From: Myxococcota bacterium
Lineage (GTDB): Bacteria; Myxococcota_A; UBA796; UBA9615; JAKLKC01
NCBI GenBank assembly: GCA_023150875.1
Contig: JAKLKC010000027.1
Location: 291-64,290, forward strand
Length of the DNA stretch: 64,000 nucleotides
Reading direction: 5' to 3'
Below, piece by piece: positions 27,975 to 37,558 of this stretch. Position 1 is the first letter of the stretch. Every line of letters starts with the position of its first letter. The notes beneath the pieces are model-generated. The model saw only the letters and a list, made by a program, of their open reading frames with translations. It did no database searches and was not told the origin of the DNA. Position numbers and translations under genes: made by a program.

Positions 27975-28283
27975 GTGTCCGATCAGGTTGGGTTCTTCAG
28001 CGCGCTGCTCGACCTCAGCTTCAGCAACTTCGTCACCACCAAGATCATCAAGGTCGTGTACGTGCTGCTCCTGATCGGGGTGGTGCTGGGCGCGCTGGGC
28101 ATGGCGGCGACCGGACTCGTGGCCCTGCTCGAGGAGGAGCTCGCCGGCGCGGTGATGATCCTCGCGTCCCCCTTCGCCCTGGGAATCGGGATCCTGCTCG
28201 TGCGCGTCTACATGGAGCTGGTGATCGTCCTCTTCCGCGTGGCGGAGTACGCGGGCGAGATCGCGCAGAACACCCGCCGCTAG
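27975..28283 (+). CDS. DUF4282-like small membrane protein
   Basis: 102 aa from GTG 27975, with GGGGAGG upstream. The N-terminal SALLDLSFSNFVTTKIIKVV is a typical DUF4282 opening, followed by two membrane segments (VVYVLLLIGVVLGALGMAAT; AVMILASPFALGIGILLVRV) and a conserved amphipathic end (YMELVIVLFRVAEYAGEIAQ). The family is widespread in actinobacteria and deltaproteobacteria, of unknown role, usually with this two-helix hairpin. It is monocistronic here. Confidence 0.8.
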   Translation: MSDQVGFFSALLDLSFSNFVTTKIIKVVYVLLLIGVVLGALGMAATGLVALLEEELAGAVMILASPFALGIGILLVRVYMELVIVLFRVAEYAGEIAQNTRR

Positions 28284-28345
28284 CCCTCCTCGGGCTATGA
28301 GCCGGAGGGGAGGGGCCTCGGACCGGATCCGACCCGCGCCTTCTC

Positions 28346-28462
28346 GTGCCCGAGCCCAGGCCGAAGGCCGGTGCCCGCGCCCGTGCCCGGCTGGGGCGTC
28401 CGATCACGGTACCGTTGCACACCACGGATCGGGCACGGACACGGGCACGGGCACGGGCTCGG
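28346..28462. repeat. Large imperfect inverted repeat rich in GTGCCC/GGGCAC units
   Basis: The left arm (28346-28390) is built of CGTGCCCG-type words and the right arm (28430-28462) of their complements (four GGGCACGG-type units before GGCTCGG). The arms can fold over a central segment that itself contains ACGGTACCGT at 28406-28415. It lies between two convergent genes, so it could act as a bidirectional terminator or be a member of a dispersed intergenic palindrome family. No other copy is in the window. Confidence 0.6.
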
Positions 28463-28568
28463 AAGGACGCCGGGGGTCAGGCACCGACACTCCTCCATTT
28501 CGGCGCCGAGACCTGGGGTGGCCGGCCGCCCGGCGGGCGCGCGCCCCGGGGACTCTCGCTTCCTCGTC

Positions 28569-30899
28569 CTAGACGCTGTGGGCCGCGGCGGCGAAGGTCC
28601 GGCGCAGGAGGGCCCTCACCCGGAGCTCCAGCTCCTCGGGGTCGAAGGGCTTGGGCAGGTAGTCGTCGGCCCCGGCGCGGAAGCCGCTCTTGATGTGGGC
28701 CTGGTCCCCCCGGGCGGAGAGCATCAGCACGGGCAGGAATGCGGTCTTGACGTCCTGCTTCAGGGCCCGGCACACCTCGAAGCCGCTCATGCCGGGCATC
28801 ATCACGTCCAGCACCACCAGGGACACCGGGTGGCGCTTCACCACCTCCAGGGCCTCGGGGCCGTCCCGGGCGGTCAGGACCCGGAACCCCGCGCTCTCGA
28901 GGGTGAACCGCACCAGCTCCAGGATCTCCTCGGCGTCGTCGACCACCAGCAGGGTCTCGGCGTCATCCGGCACCTGCCGGGGCTCTCCCAGGGGGGAGAT
29001 GTCGGCCATGCTCAGCACCGGGAGCTCGGACGTGTCCAGCCGCGTCTCCACCGGCTCGGCCGGGGTAGCGGCCCCGGCGGGCGCCGGGGAGGGCTCCGGG
29101 CGGGGGAGGGCCCGGAACGCGCCGGTGGCCGAGGCCCGAGCCTCGACGCCGGTCCCGGCCGGCAGGGTCACCGGCGCCGGGGAGGGGGCCACCCGGGCCA
29201 CCTCCTCGATGGAGGTGATGCCCTCCCGCACCTTGGTCAGGCCATCGTCCAGCAGGGTCCGCATTCCGGCGGACAGGGCGTGCTCCCGCATGCGCCTCTC
29301 GTCGGCCTTCTGGTGGACCAGGTCCCGCATCGCGTCGCCGAAGGGCAGGATCTCGTAGATCCCGGTACGCCCCTGGAAGCCGGTGTAGCGGCACTCGTGG
29401 CAGCCCGGGCCGACCCGGTGGGGCTGTCCCCCGAGGTCCATGGGCGCCAGGCCCAGGCGCCCCCAGTCCAGGTCCCCGGGGGCGGCGGGGAGGCGGCAGG
29501 CGCGGCAGAGGCGCCGCACCAGGCGCTGGGCGACGATCCCGGTGAGGGTCGCCCCCAGCAGGTAGGGGGGCACGTCGAGGTCCAGCAGGCGGGTGACCGA
29601 GGCCACGGTGTCGTTGGTGTGGAGGGTGGCGAAGACCAGGTGGCCGGTGAGAGCGGCCTGGCAGGCCGCCTGGGCGGTGTCCCGGTCGCGGATCTCGCCG
29701 ATGATCAGCACGTTGGGGTCCTGGCGGAGCATCGCCCGGATGCACTGGGCGAAGGTCATCCCCCGCTTCTCGTCCACGCCCACCTGGGTGATCCCGGAGA
29801 TCGTGTACTCGATGGGGTCCTCGATGGTGACGATGCTGGTCTGCTCGGACCGCAGGCGGTTGATGGTGGCGTACAGGGTGGTGGACTTGCCGCTGCCGGT
29901 GGGTCCGGTGATGAGCACCAGCCCCTGGGGGCGCGAGACGAGACGGTAATACGTCTGATACACGTAAGGCTGGAGGCCCAGGGCGCCGAGGTCCGCCTCC
30001 ACGATGGTCGGGTCCAGCAGGCGGATCACCACCGTCTCGCCGAACTGCGAGGGCATCACCGAGATCCGCAGGTCGATCTCGCGCCCGCCCACCAGCACCC
30101 GCACCCGGCCGTCCTGGGCGCGGCGCCGCTCGGCGATGTCCAGCCCCGCGACCACCTTGGTGCGGGAAACGAGGCCGGCGTCCACCCACCGGGGCAGCCT
30201 CACCACCTCCCGGAGCACGCCGTCCACGCGGTACCGGACCCGCACCGCGTGCTCGTGGGGCTCCACGTGGATGTCGCTGGCCCGCTGGAAGTGGGCGTCG
30301 GCCAGCAGGAAGTTCAGCAGGTCGGTGAAGGGCCGGGCGGCGCCCTCCCGGAGGGCCCCATCCACCGTCGCCGAGTCCACGTCCAGAGTCCGCAGCCCGG
30401 GGCCGGGTCGGTCTGCCACCCCCTGGGGCCTCACCTCGGAGAGGATGGCGGCGAGCTGTCGCTCCAGGTTGAAGTGTTTCTGTATCGCCTCCTCGATGCG
30501 GCTGGCGGGGGCGACGGCGACCTCCAGGGCCCGACCCAGGGCGAACTCCAGGTCCCTCCGCATGCCCAGGTCCAGGGGATCGGCGGCGGCGACCCGCACC
30601 ACCTGATCGGCTACGGAGTAGAGGGGGAGGGCGCCGAGGCGCCGGGCCTGGTCGGCGTCGATGTGGGACAGGACCTCGGGGTCCACCGGGGCGGTCACCG
30701 GGTCCACCAGGGGGAACCCATACTGCCGCGAGAGGCCGAGGGCGATGGCGTCGTCCCTCACCGCCCGCTCCAGGACCAGCAGCTCCCCCAGGCGCCGCCG
30801 GGGCCTCTCGGACGCCTGCCGCTCCAGGGCCCGGGCGAGGGCGGAGTCGTCGATCAGGCCCTCTCCCTTCAGGATCTCGCCGAAGAGCTGTCCAGCCAT
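28569..30899 (-). CDS. PilB/GspE-type secretion ATPase fused to a C-terminal receiver domain
   Basis: 776 aa from ATG 30899. Residues 1-150 are a MshEN-type N-terminal domain (GEILKGEGLIDDSALARALE and a second, similar copy), which in relatives binds c-di-GMP. The ATPase core shows RASDIHVEPHEHAVRVRYRV, Walker A LVLITGPTGSGKSTTLYATI, the Asp and Walker B boxes (VTIEDPIEYTISGIT; LIIGEIRDRDTAQAA) and a tetra-cysteine zinc site (CRACRLP and CHECRYTGFQGRTGIYE). A Pro-rich linker leads to a CheY-like receiver (about 650-776) with phospho-Asp in LVVLDVMMPGMSG and Lys in YLPKPFDPEE. It probably powers pilus or type II secretion under phosphorylation control. The kinase gene lies 23 bases upstream. 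Confidence 0.9.
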   Translation of the reverse strand: MAGQLFGEILKGEGLIDDSALARALERQASERPRRRLGELLVLERAVRDDAIALGLSRQYGFPLVDPVTAPVDPEVLSHIDADQARRLGALPLYSVADQVVRVAAADPLDLGMRRDLEFALGRALEVAVAPASRIEEAIQKHFNLERQLAAILSEVRPQGVADRPGPGLRTLDVDSATVDGALREGAARPFTDLLNFLLADAHFQRASDIHVEPHEHAVRVRYRVDGVLREVVRLPRWVDAGLVSRTKVVAGLDIAERRRAQDGRVRVLVGGREIDLRISVMPSQFGETVVIRLLDPTIVEADLGALGLQPYVYQTYYRLVSRPQGLVLITGPTGSGKSTTLYATINRLRSEQTSIVTIEDPIEYTISGITQVGVDEKRGMTFAQCIRAMLRQDPNVLIIGEIRDRDTAQAACQAALTGHLVFATLHTNDTVASVTRLLDLDVPPYLLGATLTGIVAQRLVRRLCRACRLPAAPGDLDWGRLGLAPMDLGGQPHRVGPGCHECRYTGFQGRTGIYEILPFGDAMRDLVHQKADERRMREHALSAGMRTLLDDGLTKVREGITSIEEVARVAPSPAPVTLPAGTGVEARASATGAFRALPRPEPSPAPAGAATPAEPVETRLDTSELPVLSMADISPLGEPRQVPDDAETLLVVDDAEEILELVRFTLESAGFRVLTARDGPEALEVVKRHPVSLVVLDVMMPGMSGFEVCRALKQDVKTAFLPVLMLSARGDQAHIKSGFRAGADDYLPKPFDPEELELRVRALLRRTFAAAAHSV

Positions 30900-30922
30900 G
30901 CCGCCTCTCCTTCCCTCGCGCC

Positions 30923-32899
30923 TCAGGACCGGTGCGTTCCCGACGCGGTGCGGGACTCTCCGCCCCCGACGGGGACCTCGGCGCTTCGGGGCAGGGTCAG
31001 GGTGAACGTGCTCCCCCGGCCCACCTGGGAGCGTACCTCGATCCGGCCGCCGTGGGCGGAGGCGATCTCCTTGCAGATGTACAGCCCGAGCCCCACCCCG
31101 CCGGCGCCCCGGGTGTCGCCCCTCTCCACCTGGTAGAACTTGTCGAAGAGGCGGGGCAGGTCCCTCTCGGGGATCCCCCGGCCGGTGTCCTCGACCTCGA
31201 CCACCACCGCCCCGCCCTCCCCGCGGCAACGCACCGAGATCCGCCCCCCGGGATCCGTGAACTTGCACGCGTTCTGCACGAGGTTCGCGAGCACCTGCTC
31301 GACCCGGGGCGGGTCGCAGCGGACGACGGTCCGCTCGGGGTCCGAGCCCTCGTAGGAGAGCTCCAGGCCCCTCTCGTGGGCCAAGGTGGCCTGGGCTTCG
31401 ACCACCCTCCGCCCGATGGGGTCCACGGGGGCGAGACGGAATTCGTAGGTCATTCGACCGGCGGCGATCCGCGAGATGTCCAGCAGGTCCTGTATCATTC
31501 CCCGGAGGGTCTGGGCCTGGCGGTACACCACGTCGAGGAAGCGTTTCTGCTGATCGGAGACGGGGCCGGCGCGACCCATGAGGACCAGGCGCGTGTAACC
31601 CTCGATCCCCGTGAGGGGAGTCTTGAGCTCGTGGGTGACCACCGACAGGAAGTCGTTCTTGAGTTGCTCCGCCTCCCTCTCCTGGGTGACGTCCCGGAGC
31701 ACGGCCACGAAGCCCCGGGGCTCCCCGTGGGGGCCGACCAGGGCGCGGCGGACCACGCGGACGGCCCGCGGGGGGGAGTCCGCCCGGGGCCCAGGCGCCG
31801 AGCAGTCGGAGGAGTCCTCGCCTCCGGCCATGGGTCGGCTGAGGGTCTCGAGCCCCGCGGCGGCGACGGGCCTCCCCGGCTCCAGCCTCGCCTCCCCGAC
31901 CAGGCCCAGGAGCGCGTTGGCGTGGCGGTTCAGGATCACCACGCGCCCCTGTCCGTCCACGAGGAGCGCGCCGTCCGCCATGGAGTCGAAGGCGGTGCCG
32001 AGACGAGTGTTCCGCTCCTCCAGGTCCAGGATCGTCCGCGCCAGGTGCTCGCGCATCTGCCTCATGGCCTCGGCGAGCACCCCGAACTCGGTGGCGGGGT
32101 CCAGCGAGGGGATCCGCACCTGCTCCTGGCCCCGGGTGATGGCCTCCGCCGCGGCGGTGAGCGCTTCCACGGGGGCGCTGATCAGCCCCCTCATGCGGAG
32201 GGAGGCATACACCGCCAGCAGTCCCAGCAGGAAGGGCGGGGCGACCACGAAGGGGAGCCACGTGCCCAGGAGGCCCCGGGTCGCCTCCAGCTCGGACTCG
32301 GTGAGGGAGCCCAGGCCGTACCGGAAGCTCCGGTAGGCGCGGTCCATGTCCCGGAACCTCGCGTCGGCCTCCTCCGGGGTCGGCTCGGCGGGCCGGGCTT
32401 CCCCGGCGACCGCCCCCTCGCGGGGGGAGGGGCGCGCCGCTCCCCCACTCCCGGCGTCCTCGTCCCCGGGTCCGCCGGTGGGCTCGGGGAGGCGCTCGGG
32501 GGCGGGGAGGAATCGCGGCGGGACGGCCCTGCCCGAGTCCCACCACCGCCGGGCCTCGTTCTCGAACAGGCGGAGCTCCATGGCCAGGGAGGACGAGCCG
32601 GAGGCGAGGCCGCCCTCGAGTTCCCGGTGAAGGGCCTCGAAGTCCGCCGCGGGGAAGGGATCGGCCTCCTCCCCCTCGGTTCGGGCCGCCCCCAGGACCA
32701 GGAGCCGCGTGTACACGGCGTCGGTGGCCCGCCCCAGGTCCCAGGCGGCGTGGTGCGTGGATCGAGCCCCGTCCACCTTCTCGCCGGCGAGGCGCTCGGC
32801 CAGCACGAAAGCCGCCACGCAGGAGACGAGGCTCAGGCCGCAGGCCAGGAACGCCAGGCTGACCTGGTAGCGGACGCCCCGGGCGCGGCGCGCCCTCAC
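30923..32899 (-). CDS. Membrane sensor histidine kinase with HAMP and PAS domains
   Basis: About 658 aa if GTG 32899 is used; the frame is open to 32995 but that extension is Pro-rich. A first membrane helix (YQVSLAFLACGLSLVSCVAA) and a second (LPFVVAPPFLLGLLAVYASL) enclose a periplasmic region of about 180 residues with a Pro/Gly-rich insert. A HAMP segment, a PAS domain (AFDSMADGALLVDGQGRVVI) and the kinase core follow: FLSVVTHELKTPLTGIEGYT (phospho-His), NLVQNACKFTDPGG (N box), VEDTGRGIPERDLPRLFDKF and GVGLGLYICKEIASAHGG. The stop is 23 bases before the ATPase-receiver gene, which is its likely partner. Confidence 0.88.
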   Translation of the reverse strand: MRARRARGVRYQVSLAFLACGLSLVSCVAAFVLAERLAGEKVDGARSTHHAAWDLGRATDAVYTRLLVLGAARTEGEEADPFPAADFEALHRELEGGLASGSSSLAMELRLFENEARRWWDSGRAVPPRFLPAPERLPEPTGGPGDEDAGSGGAARPSPREGAVAGEARPAEPTPEEADARFRDMDRAYRSFRYGLGSLTESELEATRGLLGTWLPFVVAPPFLLGLLAVYASLRMRGLISAPVEALTAAAEAITRGQEQVRIPSLDPATEFGVLAEAMRQMREHLARTILDLEERNTRLGTAFDSMADGALLVDGQGRVVILNRHANALLGLVGEARLEPGRPVAAAGLETLSRPMAGGEDSSDCSAPGPRADSPPRAVRVVRRALVGPHGEPRGFVAVLRDVTQEREAEQLKNDFLSVVTHELKTPLTGIEGYTRLVLMGRAGPVSDQQKRFLDVVYRQAQTLRGMIQDLLDISRIAAGRMTYEFRLAPVDPIGRRVVEAQATLAHERGLELSYEGSDPERTVVRCDPPRVEQVLANLVQNACKFTDPGGRISVRCRGEGGAVVVEVEDTGRGIPERDLPRLFDKFYQVERGDTRGAGGVGLGLYICKEIASAHGGRIEVRSQVGRGSTFTLTLPRSAEVPVGGGESRTASGTHRS

Positions 32900-33072
32900 G
32901 AGGACCTCGGCGACATCGCCGCAGCATGGCCGGAGGGGCGGAGGAGGGTCAAGGGGAACGGGAGGACGGCGCGTACCCGCGCCCCGTGGAGTCACCGTCC
33001 TGGGGCCTCGCGTTAGGTTTCCCGGGCGGCGCCCCCGCGCCCGGCCTCCCGCCGGGACAGCCCACGAGGCCC

Positions 33073-35703
33073 ATGCGCGATCCCCTCTCGACCTACCGGG
33101 TCCAGTTCCACGAAGGGTTCGACTTCGACGCCGCGGCGGACCTCGCCGAGTACCTCCGGCGCCTCGGCGTCACCCACCTGTACGCCTCGCCCTACCTCCA
33201 GGCCGCCCCGGGGAGCACCCACGGCTACGACGTCGTCGACCCCAGCCGGGTGGACGCCAGCCTGGGCGGCGAGGAGGGCCACCTCCGCATGTGCCTCGCC
33301 CTCGGGCGGAGCGACCTCGGGCAGGTCCTCGACGTCGTGCCCAACCACATGGCGATCCCGGGTCCCCAGAACCGCTGGTGGTGGGACGTGCTGGAGAACG
33401 GCCCGTCCAGCGTATACGCCTCGTACTTCGACGTGGACTGGGACCCGCCCCAGGCCAAGCTCCGGAACACGGTGCTGATGCCCATCCTCGGCGACCACTA
33501 CGGCCGCGTCCTGGAGGCGGGGCAGATCCGACTCCGCCGGGACGGCGGGGGCTTCGTCGTGCGGTACTTCGATCACGTCCTCCCCGTGGCGCCCCGCTCC
33601 CTGGAGGGGCTGCTGGACGCCGCCGCCCGGCGCTGCGGCTCCGACGAGCTGGAGAGCGTCGCCGTCGCCCTGGGTCGCCTGCCCCCCTCCACCGCCACCG
33701 ACCAGGAGAGCGTACGCGAGCGGCACCGTGACAAGGAAGTCCTCCGCTCCCGGGTGGCGCGCCTCTGCGAGGAGGAGCCCGACGTCGCCGCCGCCATCGA
33801 CGCCGAGGTCGACGCCATCAACGGAGACGTGGACGCCATGGACGAGCTGCTGGACCGGCAGAACTTCCGCCTCGCATACTGGCGCACCGCCGGAAGGGAG
33901 CTGGACTGGCGGCGCTTCTTCGACATCTCCACCCTCGTCGCCCTCAGGGTCGAGGACCCCCAGGTCTTCGCCGACACCCACGCGCTGGTGCTGGCCTGGC
34001 TGGCGTCGGGGGTCCTGGACGGCCTCCGCATCGACCATGTCGACGGGCTCCGGGACCCGGGGGGCTACCTGGCCCGGCTGACGGCCGAGGCGGCCGGGGC
34101 GTGGATCGGCGTGGAGAAGGTCCTGGAGCCGGGGGAGCGGCTCCCGGGGGGCTGGCCCGTGGCGGGGACCACCGGGTACGACTTCCTGAACGACGTGCTC
34201 GGGCTCTCGGTGGACCCGGCGGGGGAGGCGCCCCTGACGGAGCTGTACGCCGAGGTCACCGGCGCGGAGACGGCGTGGGAGGACGTGGCGAGGGAGCGGA
34301 AGCACGAGGTCATGCGGGAGTCCCTGGCCGCGGACGTGGGCCGCCTCACCCACCTGCTGGTGGACGTGTGCGAGGGACAACGCAGATACAGGGACTACAC
34401 GAGACACGAGCTTCACGAGACGCTCCGGGAGCTGATCGCGTGCTTCCCCGTGTATCGCACCTACGTCGAGCCGTCCCGGGGGGAGGTGAGCGAGCAGGAC
34501 GCGGCGTGGGTCGGGGAGGCGGTGGACGCCGCCCGAACGCGGAGGCCCGACCTGGACCCGGACCTGCTCGCCTTCCTCCGGGACCTGCTGCTGCTCCGTC
34601 GGACCGGAGCGCTGGAGGCGGAGTGGGTCGGCCGCTTCCAGCAGGTCACGGGCCCGGTCATGGCCAAGGGTGTCGAAGACACCGCCTTCTACGTGTATCA
34701 CCGACTCGACGCGCTGAACGAGGTCGGGGGGAGCCCGGGGAGGTTCGGGATCTCCCCCGCCGAGTTCCACGAGGCCCGCCGCGAGGCGGCCCGGCGGTGG
34801 CCCCGGGGGATGACGGCCCTCTCCACCCACGACACCAAGCGGGGGGAGGACACCCGGGCGCGCATGGTCCTGCTGTCGGAGATCCCCGAGGGATGGGCCG
34901 AGGTGGCCCGGGCGTTCCTGGCGGCGACGGAGGGGGAGGTGGACCGCAACACCCGCTACCTGCTCCTCCAGACCTGGATCGGCGCCTGGCCCCTGCCCCG
35001 GGAGAGACTGCTGGCCTACATGGAGAAGGCGGTCCGCGAAGCCAAGACCCACACGTCGTGGGTGGACCCGGTCCCCGCGTACGAGGGGGCGGTGGCGGCG
35101 CTGGTGGAGAGGCTGTACCGGGACGAGGCCCTGATGGCGGCGCCCGCGGCCCTGGCCGCGTCCCTGGTGGGGCCGGGGCGCCTGAACTCCCTGGCCTGGA
35201 AGCTGATCCAGATCGCCGGCCCCGGGGTGCCGGACGTGTATCGCGGGACGGAGCTGTGGGACCTGTCCCTGGTGGACCCGGACAACCGCCGCCCGGTGGA
35301 CTGGGAGGTCCGGCGTCGCCTGCTGGCGGAGCTGCCGGGCCTGGCGCCGGAGCAGGTCATGGCCCGTTCCGACGAGGGCCTGCCGAAGCTGCTGGTGGTC
35401 TGCCGCGCCCTGGAGCTGCGACGCCGCCGGCCCGAGGCGTTCGGGCCCGGAGCCGGCTACGCGGAGGTGGAGGCCCGGGGCTCCCGGGCGGCCCACGCCG
35501 TCGCGTTCCGGAGGGGGGACGCGGTGGTGGCGGTGGCCCCCCGCCTGCCCCTGCGCCTCGGCGGCGACTGGGGAGACACCCGGGTGACGCTCCCGCCGGG
35601 TCGGTGGCGGAACGTGCTGACGGGGGACGATCGGCCGGGGGGCGAGGCCCCGCTGGCGGAGCTGCTGTGGCGGTTCCCGGTGGCGCTGCTGGAGTGCGTA
35701 TGA
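33073..35703 (+). CDS. treY: Maltooligosyltrehalose synthase
   Basis: 876 aa from ATG 33073. TreY isomerises the reducing-end linkage of maltooligosaccharides to an alpha,alpha-1,1 bond; TreZ then releases trehalose. The GH13 barrel is evident: STYRVQFHEGFDFDAAADLA, THLYASPYLQAAPGSTHGYD, VLDVVPNHMAIPG, FDISTLVALRVEDPQVF, GLRIDHVDGLRDPGGYL (nucleophile Asp) and WIGVEKVLEPGERLPGGW (acid/base Glu), then MTALSTHDTKRGEDTRARM. The length is usual. No treZ, treX or glycogen gene is adjacent, so partners must lie elsewhere. It is transcribed divergently from the kinase gene. Confidence 0.95.
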   Translation: MRDPLSTYRVQFHEGFDFDAAADLAEYLRRLGVTHLYASPYLQAAPGSTHGYDVVDPSRVDASLGGEEGHLRMCLALGRSDLGQVLDVVPNHMAIPGPQNRWWWDVLENGPSSVYASYFDVDWDPPQAKLRNTVLMPILGDHYGRVLEAGQIRLRRDGGGFVVRYFDHVLPVAPRSLEGLLDAAARRCGSDELESVAVALGRLPPSTATDQESVRERHRDKEVLRSRVARLCEEEPDVAAAIDAEVDAINGDVDAMDELLDRQNFRLAYWRTAGRELDWRRFFDISTLVALRVEDPQVFADTHALVLAWLASGVLDGLRIDHVDGLRDPGGYLARLTAEAAGAWIGVEKVLEPGERLPGGWPVAGTTGYDFLNDVLGLSVDPAGEAPLTELYAEVTGAETAWEDVARERKHEVMRESLAADVGRLTHLLVDVCEGQRRYRDYTRHELHETLRELIACFPVYRTYVEPSRGEVSEQDAAWVGEAVDAARTRRPDLDPDLLAFLRDLLLLRRTGALEAEWVGRFQQVTGPVMAKGVEDTAFYVYHRLDALNEVGGSPGRFGISPAEFHEARREAARRWPRGMTALSTHDTKRGEDTRARMVLLSEIPEGWAEVARAFLAATEGEVDRNTRYLLLQTWIGAWPLPRERLLAYMEKAVREAKTHTSWVDPVPAYEGAVAALVERLYRDEALMAAPAALAASLVGPGRLNSLAWKLIQIAGPGVPDVYRGTELWDLSLVDPDNRRPVDWEVRRRLLAELPGLAPEQVMARSDEGLPKLLVVCRALELRRRRPEAFGPGAGYAEVEARGSRAAHAVAFRRGDAVVAVAPRLPLRLGGDWGDTRVTLPPGRWRNVLTGDDRPGGEAPLAELLWRFPVALLECV

Positions 35704-35782
35704 GCGCGAGGTTCCCCCGCCTGCTCGTCCGCCCGAGACGGCCCCGGCGCAGGCTGAGGCCGGCCCCGGCCCCCGCCGGACC

Positions 35783-36499
35783 TCATCCTCCGCCGGGCGA
35801 GGGCGGGAGGCGCGCCGCCTCGCGGCTCGTCTCCAGGCCGGCGAAGCCCTCGGCGCGGAGCTGGTGCTGGAAGTCGAAGGGGCCCTCCCGGCGCGCCAGC
35901 ATCGCCGCCATGGAGGCGCCCGGGGGCAGGGGCGCGCAGCGGGACCCGAAGAGCACGTCCCAGAATCCGGTGACGATCCCGTAGCCCCGGGAGTCGTCGG
36001 CGAAGTGGTGGGAGAGGTGCCGATCCCGTTGGGCGCGGCCGATAAACGTCCAGGGCTCCCGCTGGTGGGTGGACCAGTGGACGAAGTCCGAGAGCAGGTA
36101 GGAGATCGTCACCCCCGACCACAAGGCCAGGTGGTAGGGGGCGGGGGCCAAGGCGGCGCACGCGGCGAAGATCGCCAGGCTGATGGGGGCCACCACCCAG
36201 ACCGGGAACACGGCGATGTGGTCGTCCGCGGGGAAGCGGTGGTGCAGGCCGTGGACGCGGTAGTTCAGGTGCCGCAGCGCCGCCGGCCCCCCGGGGCTGC
36301 CGACGTGCAGGAACCAGCGGTGGAGGGCGTACTCGGCGAAGGTCCAGGCCAGGGCTCCCGCCATGAACCACACCAGCGAGGCGCCCACCGCCCCGCGGCG
36401 CGCCGCGAGCCCCAAGGCCAGGACCGCCAGGGGTCCCCAGGTGACGAAGGGGAGCGCGGGATGAGACCGCGCCAACCGGAACCAGAGCCGCTCGATCAT
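35783..36499 (-). CDS. Fatty acid hydroxylase / sterol desaturase superfamily membrane protein
   Basis: 238 aa from ATG 36499. Four or more membrane segments (TWGPLAVLALGLAARRGAV; SLVWFMAGALAWTFAEYALH; VFPVWVVAPISLAIFAACAA) are combined with the diiron histidine motifs HRWFLH, HGLHHRFP, HWSTHQ and DRHLSHHF. Such enzymes hydroxylate acyl chains, for example at C2 of sphingolipid or lipid A fatty acids. Only 79 bases separate its end from the convergent treY stop. Confidence 0.88.
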   Translation of the reverse strand: MIERLWFRLARSHPALPFVTWGPLAVLALGLAARRGAVGASLVWFMAGALAWTFAEYALHRWFLHVGSPGGPAALRHLNYRVHGLHHRFPADDHIAVFPVWVVAPISLAIFAACAALAPAPYHLALWSGVTISYLLSDFVHWSTHQREPWTFIGRAQRDRHLSHHFADDSRGYGIVTGFWDVLFGSRCAPLPPGASMAAMLARREGPFDFQHQLRAEGFAGLETSREAARLPPSPGGG

Positions 36500-36728
36500 G
36501 GCCCGATCCTAATCCCAGCGCCCCCCTCCGGACCAGCCGGCCCGGTGCCTGCGGCCCCCGCCTTGCACTGCCTCCCCCGTGGGAGGCCACGACCGATGAG
36601 GCTCAGGCTGGGGACGTGCAACGTCGCGGGGGTCGGGCTCACCACGTCGCCCTGGTCGCCGAGGCGAGGTGGGATCTCGCGGAAGGGGAGGGGGGAGGAG
36701 GCTGAGGCCGGGCGAGGACGGGGCACCG
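36500..36728. other. Intergenic region, nothing recognised
   Basis: 229 bases between two minus-strand genes. A short ATG frame near 36597 on the plus strand lacks a ribosome site and conserved features. No promoter or terminator stands out. Confidence 0.4.
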
Positions 36729-37436
36729 TCACACGGTGGCGGCGGCCCCCCTCAGCCTGGACCCCACGTCCTCCGTCACCGGGTCCCCGTGGGCCATCAG
36801 GACGGCCCGGAGATCGCGGTCGGCCATCTCCTGCAGCCACCCCCGGAAGGCGGGCGCCTTCACCGACATCGCCACCCGGGCGATCCGGGTCAGGCCGAAG
36901 AAGCCCGTGCTCCGGGTGACGTGGCGCAGGAGGAAGCCCTGGAAGCCCGGCAGGTGCTCGGTGACGTTGAAGAGCATGTCGCACACCACCAGCGCCTTCC
37001 CGCCGTCGCCCGAGTCCAGCAGCCACGCCAGTTCCACCGGCTTCACCCCGGGGACGCGCAGGGCCTCGATCCCCGGATCCGGCGGGCGCGACTCCGCCTC
37101 GGCGTCCACCCGGACGGCCTGCTCCACCCGCCCCCGGGCGGCGGCGGGGCAGACCACCTCCATCGCAGGGTAGCGCTCCTTCCAGAGGCGGGCGTCCAGG
37201 CGGTGGAACCCGTTGGGCACCACCAGGACCCGGGGGGGCCCCAGGGCCTCCAGCGCCGCCATGCCGGGCTCGTCCAGGCAGATGGCGCTGTGGATCCACA
37301 GGCCCCCGTCCGCCATTCGGTAGACCGCCATGTTCCGGGGAAGCGGCATGCCCTTCATGCTGCCCGTCACCTGCCAGAGGCGGGGGGCCACCGGCACCAG
37401 GGCGCCGTGGGGGTGGACGTGGGACTGCCAGGACAT
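36729..37436 (-). CDS. DUF4336-like protein, metallo-beta-lactamase-fold relative
   Basis: 235 aa; ATG 37436 is preceded by GGAGA at seven bases (a GTG at 37469 is an alternative). Phrases WQVTGSMKGMPLPRNMAVYR, GGLWIHSAICLDEPGMAALE, VLVVPNGFHRLDARLWKERY and VCDMLFNVTEHLPGFQGFL follow the DUF4336 plan, a relative of the metallo-beta-lactamase fold. The HxHxDH zinc motif is replaced by NGFHRLD, so the usual metal site is at least incomplete and hydrolase activity is doubtful. Function unknown. Confidence 0.65.
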   Translation of the reverse strand: MSWQSHVHPHGALVPVAPRLWQVTGSMKGMPLPRNMAVYRMADGGLWIHSAICLDEPGMAALEALGPPRVLVVPNGFHRLDARLWKERYPAMEVVCPAAARGRVEQAVRVDAEAESRPPDPGIEALRVPGVKPVELAWLLDSGDGGKALVVCDMLFNVTEHLPGFQGFLLRHVTRSTGFFGLTRIARVAMSVKAPAFRGWLQEMADRDLRAVLMAHGDPVTEDVGSRLRGAAATV

Positions 37437-37558
37437 GAGAGGGTCTCCGAGGGGAGCCCAGCCTAGCACGACCCCGGGGGCGGTGCTGGTGTACCATCGG
37501 CGCCGACGGGCGGCAGGCGCTCCTCCGCGGCGGAGGCCCTCACCGGCCCGCCGGACCG

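Noticed and set aside
36597..36728. Short ATG frame in the gap between two minus-strand genes
   Set aside because: No ribosome site, no conserved feature, and composition like noncoding DNA.
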